A DNA stretch of 64,000 nucleotides from Entrophospora sp. SA101 (taxonomy: Eukaryota > Glomeromycota > Glomeromycetes > Entrophosporales > Entrophosporaceae): positions 139,723 to 203,722 of the forward strand of contig CAUDNR010001112.1 of assembly GCA_958430865.1 (NCBI GenBank), written 5' to 3'. The notes under the pieces were generated by a model. The model searched no databases. It was not told where the DNA came from and saw only the letters and a list, made by a program, of their open reading frames with translations. Each line of letters opens with the position of its first letter. Position 1 is the first letter of the stretch. Of the stretch, positions 12,368-23,752 are shown in pieces. The position numbers and the translations under genes were made by a program.

Positions 12368-13059
12368 TTTAAAAATTAAAAAATTATTTTCGAAGGCCAA
12401 GTTTTTACTTAAAGGGAATTTATTTTTTAAAAAACTCACAGTGGGTGGGCAAGTGAACGAACATATTTTATTTATATAAAATTCATTTTGCTGTGAAATT
12501 GGCGTATCCTTGTTTGGGTTGTAAACAATTGGATTGGTTGTCGAGACATTATTTTTAACCACATTTCTATAATAATAATATCGGAGCTTACAATCAATTA
12601 TTACTATTGTAGTAATTGATAATAACTATAATAGTTATTATTATCATTATAATAATTAAATTGGTAATAATGGTAAAAACCATTATTGAGCACTAACCTT
12701 ACAAAAAGAAAAAAACAATTTTTAATATATGGAAGACATACTTTTGATATTAATATGGAATACAAAGACACATTTACGAAATACGGAATATTTTTGGGGC
12801 CGTGTTTTCTGTACAGTAATAGTAATAGTGAAAAGTGCATTTTTCGGATTAGTATGTATCAGTATTAGTATTCAGTACATAATTTTTTATAGGAATTGAA
12901 GCAAAATCATAACGTGAAACAAGATTCTCTGAAACAAGGATTTTTCATTGGATTAAATCTATTAGATAGTATATAAATCAGATTCGAACCAAATCAAATC
13001 ATGATTTATTCATTGGATTAATTTATTTATATATATTTTATCAGTAGTGATATTAGCCA

Positions 13060-13190
13060 GTTAAGAAATTTATCGGCTTAGTCGGCTTAGATGCTTAGTC
13101 GGCTTAGATGGCTTACACGGCTTAGCCGGTTTATATGGCTTACACAGCTTAACCGGCTAATGAATTTTTAAACGGCTTAGCCGGTTAAAA
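13060..13190. repeat. Degenerate (CGGCTTAG) tandem repeat
   Basis: Units such as cggcttagt, cggcttagat, cggcttagccgg and ggcttacac are repeated about ten times with variable spacing and partly in inverted sense (aaccggctaa). Related words occur at 13535-13545 (ttagccggctaa) and 6128-6140. No coding frame fits. Confidence 0.6.
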
Positions 13191-13267
13191 AAAATTTCTC
13201 TTGACAAAAAAAAAATACATTTGCTCAAAAATCAAAATACAATACATTATAGCAGGATAAAAGTCAT

Positions 13268-13400
13268 AGTTAGAATTATTCGTTCTATTCGAATTCTTCT
13301 AATTCTTCATTTATTCGAATAAACTTTCAACGTAATTCGAATACTCAAATTCATAATGAATAAAACAAATCATTCGAATAAACCTTATTCGAACCATTAA
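13268..13400. repeat. TTCGAA-rich dispersed repeat with shared core
   Basis: Contains a core of about 70 bp (gtaattcgaatactcaaatt, then cataa-y-gaataaaacaaat) that recurs with few changes at about 31354-31425 and 32426-32490, flanked each time by attcgaat units. It is a genuine dispersed family rather than simple compositional bias. Confidence 0.65.
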
Positions 13401-13914
13401 AGACGAGATATTATAATAACAATAGTAAATAACAGTGACAACAATTAAAGTAATAATAACGATAGTAATATTATAATAATACCGGCAAGCTTGAAAATTT
13501 TTTTCATCAACTGGAATTTGTTTAAGTTCTTAGCCGGCTAATTATCAGTTATATATTTATTCGAAACGAATCGAAAATTAGGTAATTCAAATTTCATTGG
13601 TTCGCTCAGAGCCTTAATACTACTTCGACTTGAATACCAAATAGATAAATTTTAAGATTATAGATCCTACTTTTGTGCTTAATACTACAATAGCATGCCT
13701 TCCTTTACCTTCCATCCTTGAATAAACCAGTTTTCTTTGTTTTTTAACTAACTTGGTATTTTTGTTATAATAATTTCTTCCTAACCTGGCTTTCTTGTAT
13801 TTAGAAAGTCTTCTACTTCTTTCTCCATATAGTTTTTGTAATGCAAGCTATTTCGAAGATATTGACAAGTATCGCACAAATCAGTTGTTGGATCAGGTTT
13901 TAAATTGTCCGTTT

Positions 13915-14021
13915 CAGTGATGCCGAAATTATGATGATGTACCGAAAATAGTTACGGTTAACTGAAACCTAATGTCAAATTATTTCCATTTCAAACTACA
14001 GGATTTCGTTGTGCATCACTG
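13915..14021. mobile_element. Short TIR element, hAT-MITE-like (eroded)
   Basis: The left end begins CAGTGATGC and the right end closes GCATCACTG, with further symmetry just inside (CGAAAT/ATTTCG). Length 107 bp. The flanking octamers gtccgttt and gtgtgttc match at only five of eight positions, so any target-site duplication is degraded. The TIR style fits hAT; no coding capacity. Confidence 0.45.
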
Positions 14022-14282
14022 GTGTGTTCATTCTTATGATCCATCATCCATTGCTTTAAGTTTGGTCATCAAAAATATGCCTTTTCTGGTTTGGTAATCA
14101 TTTGCTTTTTTGTATTCATTGGAGGCATTATTGTTGTTCTTCACATACATATAACCTTATATATATAAATTTTATTTAAAATACTAGATTCTGGTATACA
14201 ACGAATTAAAAGAGATTCTTGTGTGCATCTTGTCAAGAAGAACATTTGAGCTTAGAAATTAAATCTACTACTTCAACGTGAC

Positions 14283-14423
14283 ATGTCTCGTAAATTGCCA
14301 CTAATGAATTCCAGTAATCTTAGCAACAACAATAACAATAACAGTAGTAGTATCACCATTAGTATTAGCAGAAGTCCAATCAATCATTATGCGTTATCTC
14401 CACCTTCTAATGACTCACCTTAA
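14283..14423 (+). CDS. Small Asn/Ser-rich frame, possible exon fragment
   Basis: An ATG-initiated 46-codon frame ending in TAA: MSRKLPLMNSSNLSNNNNNN, then Ser/Ile and SPINHYALSPPSNDSP. The Asn/Ser run followed by a Ser-Pro-rich tail looks like the start of a fungal regulatory protein rather than random AT-rich sequence, but no domain is visible. It ends 20 bp before duplication block B. It may be an orphaned first exon or chance. Confidence 0.25.
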   Translation: MSRKLPLMNSSNLSNNNNNNSSSITISISRSPINHYALSPPSNDSP

Positions 14424-14443
14424 ATGTAAAATATGATTCGAGT

Positions 14444-16056
14444 AAAATAATTTTATAAAATTTAGTAGATTATTATTATTATTACTCTGCTGTAAATAAA
14501 TCTATCATTTTATCTTCTCGCATCAACGCTTTTGAATTTGCTAGGTGATCGAATTCTACTAACCAAATAACGCTTTCGAGTAGTACATACAGTTCCGGAT
14601 GTTGTTTGAGGTTTACAAGTAAAGCTTTCTTGAGTAGTGTTTGCTATTTGTATCATTATTTAAAGCTTGTTAAATGTTATATAAACCTTTTATAAAGTTG
14701 AGGGTATGCAAGAACAGCTCATATATTTCTACAACTTTATGAATTAGTATTGTTGTTGTTTAGCAAAATGTGATATTTATTGTTGGAAAAAATGCTTCTA
14801 TTATGAGCTGGTATTGACATGATACAATGAAGGAGTAAGGCAAAGTTTCTCAAAAATTTTATATTGAACTGACGTAAAAAAATATTTAATGGATGTATTT
14901 ACCACTGTATACAACTCTTTGCTTAGGATATTTTTGGATACTCTTGAAATGCAGAAAAAAATAAAAGTAAAATATTATAATGCACAAAAAATATACGGAA
15001 AATAGGTTTTTAAAAACCTAGTATGTTTTGTAGGTAAGGTTGTGATTCCATATGTATTCCGTATGCATTCCATATTTTATTTTTTATAAGGTTGAGAAGC
15101 CCCCATATATGTAATTGTGTTGTGTGTGGTAGATAAATTTAACAAGTATTCTACATAAAAATTTTATTAAAAAAATCAAAGACGAGAGCTTCCTGTATTT
15201 TTGTCAAGTAGTTGGAAGATTGGATTATATATTAATACATTTCAGTTATCATTTGTTAATGAAAAAACTGGGTCCTTCTTTTTAGAATTGGGAAGAAATA
15301 ATATTTTTAAAACGTAGAATATAATCGCCGTAGAAGTCGTCCCTATGCGTTAAAAATGCTGCAGATATAGATCATTGATAAAGGTTTTGGACTTTGTGTT
15401 TTGTGTGTTGCAAGCGCAAAGCATTCGGTAAAGGGGAAAATCGTTCCCTGGAAGCAAATGAATCATGCAATATTTACAATTCTATATATATACACAAAAA
15501 AATAACATTCATTACAGGTCAATCAAATGATTAAGATGCCTCGGCACTTTTTACCATTGTAAATAATAATTCAATATTTTCTTTTATTCCATCAATATTA
15601 AAATGAATGTGTTGGTTCAGACCTATGCTATTAAAAAATCTTTCCATTTAGTAAATTCTTTATTACAAAGCAGATTATATAAAAAATTTCTAAAAAAACT
15701 TTCAACGGAAAGTTGTTATCAATAATGACTAGCACCAGACTCGTGATTCCTTAAAAAACAAGCTCGTGTAAAACCTTTAGCTTATTTTGTGTCCATGATG
15801 ACAATTGTGAGGGCTTTTTACGAAAAATCCTATTTGAAGAATTGATTAATTATCTTAGAAGCATATATTCCATATACTAAGTAAGTTACAGATAAAAAAA
15901 TCCAGGTTCACAAACTCCACGGAGTTCCTAATTCCACTTTCGCAAAAATCCAAGTTATGATGTATGAATCCAAGAACAACATCTCCATAAACTAATAACC
16001 TATATTTCTACTTCTATTCAACCCGTAATAAACGAGTAATTGAATGAATGCTAAAT
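14444..16056 (+). repeat. Duplication block B, copy 1 (inverted partner 58651-60263)
   Basis: This 1613-bp interval recurs as its reverse complement at 58651-60263 (position p pairs with 74707 minus p, tested at both ends and the middle). No gene is recognised inside it. Parts (a 'tggaataaa.gaaaatattgaattattattta' type segment) also resemble a diverged repeat near 41270-41600, so block B overlaps an older dispersed repeat. Confidence 0.92.
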
Positions 16057-17147
16057 AAAGTAATTCCACGTGACAAATGCCGATAAAAGTTCCTCCAATA
16101 CCAACAACGTCTCATCGAAAAGGTGGAGATATTTGGATTCCGAGCTACCTATGAATAAGACGACCAGGAATTTGCGTAAATGTTTTTAACAGTCGAGTGA
16201 CAACTCTTGTAAAAATAGGTAAATACTACCACTCCTTAGCACGAAATTTAAAGCTTATAATAAATCAAATAGGAGACATACCAAAGGATTGAACCTGTCA
16301 GTCAAAACTTTAGGTATCAGCAAGAAAATATTGATATTTTCCAAAGTCGTGCAATTGATAACTGTTTTTTATTCACGGCTCATATTTGGTATGAATCGTA
16401 GGCACGGACTTGGCCGGGTCTTTTGTAATGAGGTTCCTGTAGATAATCGTTTTATAATATCACGAAAGGCATGAATAAAACCATCAGGTTAATGACACAC
16501 ATCTTATCATTTTCTTGAACGATGAAAATAATAGACGATAGAAAGTTAGAAGTTAGAAAAAACAATGATCACGGAACTTGTTAAAAAGAATTATAAAATG
16601 AAAGGTTATTTAGAAAAATTGGTTTTATTTGTGTCTTAAAATATTATTTTGTTCTTTTACTCAAGTGAATCAAAATTGGCAGAGAATGTGTAAAATAATC
16701 TAAGCTTCCATTACTTTGTAAGGGTTTTGTTTTAATCAATATTCTTTAGGCTTTCCCTCTTAAAGGAATCAATGTAAAGATATTTTTCAAAAAAACTTCA
16801 TTGGTAACACAAAAACAAAATTGAAATAAAATTTTCTATATTTATTATAATAAATAAATGAAATAAATAAGCAAATTTTTATAATTTCTTTTTGTGTGAT
16901 AAATAATATTAATACAGTATATATATTTGTGTATATATATATGTATTGCAACTAGAAATCATAATTATAAAATTATTGATTAAATGTTATGTTATTATTG
17001 TTATTATAATTATTGAAATAACAGGAAAAAAACATATAATAATAACAAATTCAATAGTGAAATGTTTATTAAATTCTCTCACCAGAAAGAATCTAAATTA
17101 TTAAACAATCTCTATCTATTCTGTAACCTTAATAATAATAAAGAAAT
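16057..17147. other. Intergenic, nothing recognised
   Basis: The stretch at 16060-16480 is less AT-rich than its surroundings and contains a 61-codon frame (16289-16474) without a recognisable domain on either strand. From 16600 the sequence is plain AT-rich 3' flank of the CCHC gene. Confidence 0.4.
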
Positions 17148-18306
17148 TTAATTATCATCATCTTCGCGCCTCGCATTTATGCAATTTTTGGACTAACAAA
17201 ATAAAAATAAATAATAATTAATTAATAGAATAATAATATATAGAGAAAAAAAAGTATATTTGTACACATACAATATGACCACGTTCATGACAATTATAAC
17301 ATGTTTTCTCAAATCTATCATGTCCTTCGGATGTGGGACAACTACTTGACTAATTAAAATTAAAAAAAAAATAATATATATATTCAGATCAAAGAAGGAT
17401 AAAAACTTTTTTTTTTCAATTAATGAATTAACTTACAATATGTCCAAATTGTCCACAACTATAACATTTTATTTCATCGGATCTACAATCACGCGCAAAA
17501 TGATTAGACCCGCCACATTTATAACAAACGACATCGCTATGACCTCCTCCACCACGACCACCTCCACCACGATATCCGCCGCCGCCGCCGCCGCCACCAC
17601 CACCACCACCACTACCACGATATCCACCACCTCTATATGAACCATATTCATTATCAGGACAATTACGAGCTTTATGCCCCTTTAATTTTTAAATTAAAAA
17701 GAAAGAAAATTGAACTTTAATAATTAAATTTTTTTAAAAAAGTGTAGAAAAAAATTAAGAAAACCTACAGATCGGTGGCAATTATAACAACGACCACCAC
17801 CACCGCCACCACCATAATTATCATTGCCTTCGTTAGGACAATCAGCTCTAATGTGTCCAACTACATTAATTATGAAGAATTAATCATTACATTAGATAAT
17901 ATTATTTACTACTAATTATAATTGATCTAGCATTATAATAATATAGATAAAATTTTTTTTATATAAATCCGTGTTTTTCTCCAAGAATGTTATTAACAGA
18001 TCTTACCGCCGCCACAATTGTAACATTGTTTCTCCTCGTCATTTTTTGGTCGATCACATTCATTAGATTCATGACCTGGTTGTTTACAATTATAACATAA
18101 TTTTTCAGTTTCTGGGCAGGATTCTGCAAAATGCCCAACTGAAAAATATTTATAATTTTAAAAAAATTATATTAAACATGTATATTAATTCATCATATTA
18201 TTGTTATTTGATATATTTTATTATATGTGTGCATATGTAATACGTTTATATAACACTAACCAAGTCCACATCTATAGCAAGCACCGCCTCTTCTGGGATA
18301 AGACAT
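17148..18306 (-). CDS. CCHC zinc-knuckle protein, CNBP/Gis2 type
   Basis: A single-stranded nucleic-acid-binding protein; the family (CNBP in animals, Gis2/Byr3 in yeasts) associates with mRNAs and ribosomes and promotes translation. Six exons on the minus strand: 18306-18261, 18138-18007, 17860-17769, 17679-17437, 17349-17272, 17192-17148, all GT-AG and in phase, giving 211 aa. Seven CX2CX4HX4C knuckles are visible, for example [42 protein letters not shown] and [14 protein letters not shown]; seven is the usual CNBP/Gis2 number. A Gly/Arg/Tyr-rich spacer (RGG-like) sits between knuckles 4 and 5, encoded by a GGC/GGT run. The protein ends in an acidic EDDDN. Each intron falls inside or next to a knuckle. 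The gene is head-to-head with the 14-3-3 gene about 950 bp away. Confidence 0.92.
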
Positions 18307-19258
18307 TTTTTTTAAAAAAAATTTTGATTACCAAAAAAAAGTATAAGAAAGGGATTAGTAGTAGACAACTTCTTTTTGGATCCTTTTCTTTGTCCAACAA
18401 CTTTACTACTACTAAACTAAAAAACAAAAGAAACAACAACTATTCAACTTCTACCACTTCTTCCACCTTCAAAAAAAAAATAGAAAGATAGAAGGAAGAA
18501 AGTATTATAAAAAAAAATTTTTTTGATGATAAATTGTTTAATTTTTTTGTTAGTAAGCTGAAAATTCGTATGTACCTAGTACAAATTTAGAAATTATCTG
18601 CAAGAAATACTAATTTTATTGGATAATTTTTAATACGCCGAATAACGTTGGTAAACGCCCCAGAAACTACGGAACCTTCCGGAATTTGATTTTCCTAAAT
18701 TAAAAATATAAAGAATATTAATATTGTATATAATTAGATTTTATTCTACACTGAACTTTTCAATGATTGTTCTCCACAGGAAAACAAGTCCGTAAATATC
18801 CGTGATCATCTCGGATGTTGTTTTTAATATTATATTGCTTTGGGGGGGGGGGGGTAAAATCAAAATTTTGGGAGGCCACCAAATTGAATGGCTTTTTTGT
18901 GGCAAGCAAATTATGTACAGGGGGGAGGCTTCAGGTAAAGAGATGTTGCACCAATAATTTGTAAACCAATAATGCATGATTGAATTATCTGCGCATTAGG
19001 TTCTTTCATTGCAACACAGGTGCAACAGATCAAACTTACTATTTCATTCCACAACCATCTATTTGGTTTTAAAAAGACTTGAACTCTTTTTGCCAAACTT
19101 TAGTAGTGGTTTTTATTTTATTTTATTTTTCTTACTCTACACAATTCCATCATCTACTGTGCTCTATTAAATTTTAGCTCAAACGAATAATAATAACTGC
19201 AACAAAGTTCTCTAAAAATTTTTTTTTTCACAACAATTAAAAAAAATAAATAAATAAA
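18307..19258. promoter_or_regulatory. Divergent intergenic region, CCHC gene / 14-3-3 gene
   Basis: 952 bp between two divergently transcribed housekeeping-type genes, so promoters for both must lie here. CT-rich and AAC-rich patches at 18360-18480 look like the leader of the CCHC gene. A run of 13 consecutive G at 18842-18854 stands out in this AT-rich DNA. No frame inside is convincing. Confidence 0.45.
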
Positions 19259-19590
19259 ATGACTGAACCTCAAACACGCGAAGATTATGTTTATCTCGCC
19301 AAGCTCGCTGAGCAGGCTGAGCGTTACGAAGGTGAGGGTTGGTGAAGCCAGTGAGCCATCCGGGTATCATCTCAGCTTAATTTTTATATTCTTGTGGTTT
19401 TTTTTTATTGGGAATTATTTGCTGGCAATTTTATTATTTTTAATACTCTTTTGTTGCATGGTACTTTATGCCTTAAAAAAAATTTTCTTTTTAAATTTTT
19501 TTTTTTGATAAAAACCAAAAATGAATTGAGTATAGAAACAATTTAATATTTATCAATTAATAATAATGAATAGTTAAAAAAAAAATTAAG

Positions 19591-19641
<51 letters not shown>

Positions 19642-20808
19642 CATATATACATATACACATAGTATTGATTATGGGAAATATATTTATAATAATAATTGTT
19701 ATTATTATTATTATTATTATTAAGTGGTTAAAATTTTTTTCTCTTTAAAAAAAAAAAAAAGAGAGGGAAATCAAAAAGGCATAATACTCATAAAAAAAAT
19801 GTAATTTTTATGCCGGTAATTTCCTTAATAAGTATCAGTTTAATGTTAAATTTAATTAATTATCTTATTATATAAATATTATAGAAATGGTTGAAAATAT
19901 GAAACAAGTCGCTTCTGCTGATCAAGAACTCACTGTTGAAGAACGAAATCTCTTATCCGTTGCGTACAAGAATGTCATCGGTGCACGAAGAGCTTCTTGG
20001 CGTATTGTTTCTTCAATTGAACAAAAAGAAGAATCAAAAGGAAATGATACCCAAGTTGGTTTTATTAAGGAGTATAGGGGGAAGATTGAGGTAGAATTGA
20101 CCAAAATATGTGATGATATTTTAGAAGTACTAGATAAACATCTTATTCCATCCGCCACAAGTGGTGAATCTAAAGTTTTTTACCATAAGATGTTTGTATA
20201 ATATATTTTTTCATAGATTCATATTCTTTAAAAATAACGATTATTTTATTTATTATTAATTAATTAATCTAATTTTACGTTAATTTAGGAAAGGAGATTA
20301 TCATCGATATCTTGCTGAATTTGCTACTGGTGACAGACGTTCTCAATCTGCAGATAAATCTTTGGCAGCTTACAAAGCTGCTAGTGAAATAGCAGTCACC
20401 GAACTTGCTCCAACTCACCCAATTAGATTAGGCTTGGCTTTGAACTTTTCCGTTTTCTATTACGAAATCCTCAATTCTCCCGATAGAGCTTGTCATCTAG
20501 CTAAACAAGCATTCGATGATGCTATTGCTGAATTGGATACTCTTAGCGAAGAAAGCTATAAAGATTCTACATTAATTATGCAATTGTTAAGGGATAACTT
20601 GACACTTTGGACTTCAGATTTGCAAGAGAATAGTAAGTTCACGTTTACATACAAATTTATATATACGTTATTCACATGAGATCATTTAACGCTTACGTTG
20701 TATTTTTATTTGAAAAAAAAAAAACTATTAGACGAAAAGGCTGATGCAGTCAAGGAGGAGGAAGAAGCAACAACAACAACTACTACCGAGCCAAAAGAGG
20801 AGCCTTAA
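19259..20808 (+). CDS. 14-3-3 protein
   Basis: A dimeric phosphoserine/threonine-binding adaptor of the cytosol. Exons 19259-19331, 19885-20191, 20289-20632 and 20732-20808 join in phase to give 266 aa. Signature 1 ([20 protein letters not shown]) and signature 2 ([19 protein letters not shown]) are present, as are the conserved [19 protein letters not shown] and the helix-9 block [15 protein letters not shown]. The C-terminal tail is variable and acidic with a Thr run ([17 protein letters not shown]), as is common in fungal 14-3-3s. The splice G|AA restores AERYEEMVENMK, the invariant N-terminal motif, confirming intron 1. Intron 1 (553 bp) contains a long (AT)n microsatellite near 19585-19640 and an (ATT)n tract near 19695-19720. 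Confidence 0.96.
19580..19650. repeat. (AT)n microsatellite in 14-3-3 intron 1
   Basis: An uninterrupted AT dinucleotide run of about 40 bp followed by interrupted AT/GTAT units. Confidence 0.85.
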
Positions 20809-21252
20809 TTTCATTTTTTATTAAATCTTCATTTATATATTTTATTTTATATCTTCTTTCAATTTTTTTTTACTTTGATTGTCATCATCATATAAGAAAA
20901 TTCAAACACATTTGTTATAAAAATTTTATATTATTATTATTTAATATTTATTTATTTATTTATTTTTTTTATTTATGGAAATGGATTTGACTAGAAAATG
21001 TTGAATAATAGTAATTATATTATTATTATTATGTGGATCTATTATTGTTTACTATGATGCAAATAAAAAATATAATTAATAGATAATTTGTAGAATGAAC
21101 ATATGTTGAGAAGGAAGAAAAAAATATAGCCCATGTACTCAAAAATACAATGAATTAATTTTGTGAAACGTTAATTTCTTTTGTAACATGATCGTTGCCG
21201 ACGAGTTGCTAAATCATTGAATTTTTTATTCTTAGGAAAAATTTTTTTAAAA
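20809..21252. other. Intergenic, 14-3-3 to WD40 gene
   Basis: AT-rich 3' flank of the 14-3-3 gene and promoter region of the WD40 gene, both on the plus strand. (TTTA)n and (ATT)n patches occur near 20940 and 21020; nothing else. Confidence 0.4.
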
Positions 21253-21960
21253 ATGTCTGAAATTAATTCTGGACAACTTGTCAGAATGCAAAATGTAGAA
21301 AACAGTGCTTTAACAATTTCTGTTTCGGGTGATAATGGTGGAGCTTTAATACCAACTGTAAGCATTCTTTAATGGATTATATATAAACATTTTTAACCAT
21401 TAATAATGAGAGAGAAATACTTTCTTACACTAAAATTATTAATCAATAATCAGATTAGACGAACTTCTGGTCTTCAAGCACCTATTATGCTGTTGGTTGG
21501 GCATCAGGTGTGAGGTTGTTACTAAAAGACTTTTCATGAAAAAAAACAAAAATTTTCTTTCTAATTTGGATGGCATCATATTAATCATATTTTGATCATA
21601 TAAATTATTCATAGGGAGAAATTTTTACTGTAAGATTTAATCCATCTGGACAGTATGTTGCCTCGGGATCATTTGATAGAACTATATGTATGTTTGAAGC
21701 TAAATTATTAAGTTAAACTGATTAAATTAAATGATTAAATGAAAAAAAATTTTTTTTTTTTAAATAGTGTTATGGAATACATATGGTGATTGTTTAAATT
21801 ATGGTTTATTAAAAGGACATAGTGGTGCGATCATGGAACTACAATGGTCTCGTGATTCTAGGTATTTATTTTTATTTTAATATTGATTGTCTTTAAATCC
21901 ATCTATCATTCTATTTATATTGTGTACTAATATCCATCATCCATCCATCCATCCATCCAT

Positions 21961-21991
<31 letters not shown>

Positions 21992-22011
21992 TTATTTATT
22001 TATTTATATAT

Positions 22012-22054
<43 letters not shown>

Positions 22055-23347
22055 TTTTAGTAAAATTTTTTCATGCTCAACAGATAAAACCGTTGGCGTT
22101 TGGGATGTTCCAATGGGTTTAAGAATTAAAAAATTCAAAGGACATTCATTATTTGTTAATAGTGTATCTTCTACACGTAGAGGAAATGAAATTTTGGCTA
22201 GTGGAAGTGATGATGGATCAATCAAGGTAATTATTATTATTAAATATACAAATAATTATAAAAATTTTATTTATTTGTTATTATTATATTATCATGTAAA
22301 AGATATGGGACCTTCGTCAGAAAGATGCAGCTGAGACATTTATTCAACCATACCAAATTACTTCTACTTGCTTTAGTGAAGTTGGAGATTTAATCTTTGC
22401 GGGTAGTTTAGACAATGATATTACTGTAAGTGTTATTTATTATTATTATTATTATTATTGTAAAAGTAATTAAATTAAATGATGAATAAATTATTAGTCC
22501 AACTGCTGTAAGACTTTCAAATATGGTTAAAAAAAATAATTTTTTTAACATTTTGACTGAAAATTAATTAATTATAAAGTGAAATAAACACGTGCATGCA
22601 TATATTTCTTTAGTAAGATTAATAAAAATCTTCGATTATTTAAATAAAGGTATGGGATGTACGCAAAAAAGAAATCTCTTATGTTCTTAAAGGTCATCAA
22701 GATACTATAACAGGCTTAAGGTTAAGCAATGATGGCTCATATCTATTGTCTAATGCAATGGACAACACAGGTAATTGATTATATGACTATAAATATTATT
22801 TATTTTTTATTGAATTTGTGTATATAATATTTATATTTGTAATCTATCTATTTAGTTAGAATATGGAATGTTCAACCTTTTTGTGCTGGTAATCGTTTAT
22901 TAAAAATATTTGAAGGTGAGATAATTTTTTGGAATTTCACCTGACCACCCATCCCATCCACTTTTAATGATATTTTTATTTTCATCTACATCATCTTTAA
23001 TTAATTGCATTCATTTAATTATTAAAGGTGCTCCTCATGGATTCGAGAAGAATCTAATCAGACCAGCATGGTCTTCTGACGATTCACAGATAGCTTCTGG
23101 TGGTGGTGATAGAACAGTTGTTATTTGGGATGTATCAAATGGTAGAATCTTATATAAATTGCCTGGACATAAAGGTTCAGTTAACGAGGTTGATTTTCAT
23201 CCTAAGGAACCCATCAGTAAGTTATTATGATCAATAATTATAATTATTTTTAATTTAATCTGATTATAAATTTAAATTAATTAACTAGTCGTGTCGGGAA
23301 GTACTGATAGGCAAATTTATCTTGGAGAATATAATCCAAATATATAA
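21253..23347 (+). CDS. SNRNP40: WD40 protein, U5 snRNP 40 kDa subunit-like
   Basis: A spliceosomal beta-propeller that, in the family, sits with Prp8 in the U5 snRNP. Ten exons: 21253-21357, 21454-21507, 21615-21687, 21768-21861, 22061-22226, 22303-22425, 22650-22770, 22856-22915, 23028-23216, 23289-23347. All joins are GT-AG and in phase, giving 347 aa (the human protein is about 357). It starts APIMLLVGHQGEIFTVRFNP after a 45-residue tail, then shows seven GH...WD repeats, including LKGHSGAIMELQWS, FKGHSLFVNSVSS, LKGHQDTITGLRLS and LPGHKGSVNEVDFHP. The features that separate this family from other WD40 proteins are DGSIKIWDLR, 'AMDNTVRIWNVQPFC' and the 'GAPHGFEKNLIRPAWS' linker before the last repeats. 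The ending is the short family type (IYLGEYNPNI). Confidence 0.9.
21944..22056. repeat. Tetranucleotide microsatellite (CATC)n-(TTTA)n in an intron
   Basis: About five ccat units followed by more than 20 tttA units, filling most of intron 4 of the WD40 gene and running to the acceptor at 22060. Confidence 0.85.
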
Positions 23348-23752
23348 ATAGATGGTAATATCAATGTGTTACGTAATTTTAATAGAGCCCTCCTCTATTA
23401 CTATGTAATAGTGATTATATTTTAATAAATATTAATATATTTTTCATTTAATTTTCCGGAGTTGTCGGATTTTGTTCTTGAACACTTTATTTATAATTTA
23501 TAAAACTGGAAGAAAAATATTATTAATTCTTCTGGGTTTTCCTCCCACTTTTAAAGTGACAACACGAAAGATTCAAAAGTTAGGAATTCCTTTCTTTAAA
23601 CACGAAAAAGATATATTACCAGGTTCACTTTAAAAAATCAACGTGGATACACGTCATTGTTGTAAAGAATTATAAACACTTTCTTCACTTTTATTGTAAT
23701 TCTTTGGTTTTATATATTTTCAAATAAAGGTCAAAACGAAATTATTATAACT
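23348..23752. other. Intergenic, WD40 gene to PARP-E2 gene
   Basis: 405 bp holding the 3' flank of the WD40 gene and the promoter of the next gene, same strand. No other feature seen. Confidence 0.4.

Larger units (their letters stand above)
8258..12488 (+). repeat. Segmental duplication block A, copy 1
   Basis: This 4231-bp interval recurs in direct orientation at 54424-58654 with a constant offset of 46166, so there is no net indel even across homopolymers and microsatellites in introns. The sequences diverge abruptly at both ends (8257/54423 and 12489/58655). It carries the whole NADPH oxidase gene, the intergenic region and the whole ML gene. Confidence 0.95.
12489..14443. other. Spacer between duplication blocks A and B
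   Basis: 1955 bp present only at this locus. It holds upstream sequence of the ML gene, a CGGCTTAG repeat (13060-13190), a TTCGAA-rich array (13268-13400), a short inverted-repeat element (13915-14021) and a small Asn/Ser-rich frame (14283-14423). Confidence 0.6.

Noticed and set aside
12975..12995. gattcgaacc, resembling a tRNA T-loop on the minus strand
   Set aside because: No matching acceptor stem, D-arm or anticodon arm around it; chance word in AT-rich DNA.
16289..16474. 61-aa frame in a less AT-rich patch; considered organelle-derived DNA or an RNA gene
   Set aside because: No motif or structure I could defend on either strand.
17469..17651. Poly-Val/Ala minus frame and Thr/Ala plus frame at the Gly-rich exon
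   Set aside because: Shadows of the GGT/GGC repeat in the CCHC gene; the spliced frame explains the sequence.
18741..19096. Overlapping minus frames upstream of the 14-3-3 gene
   Set aside because: One crosses the poly-G tract, neither has domain content; most likely promoter DNA.
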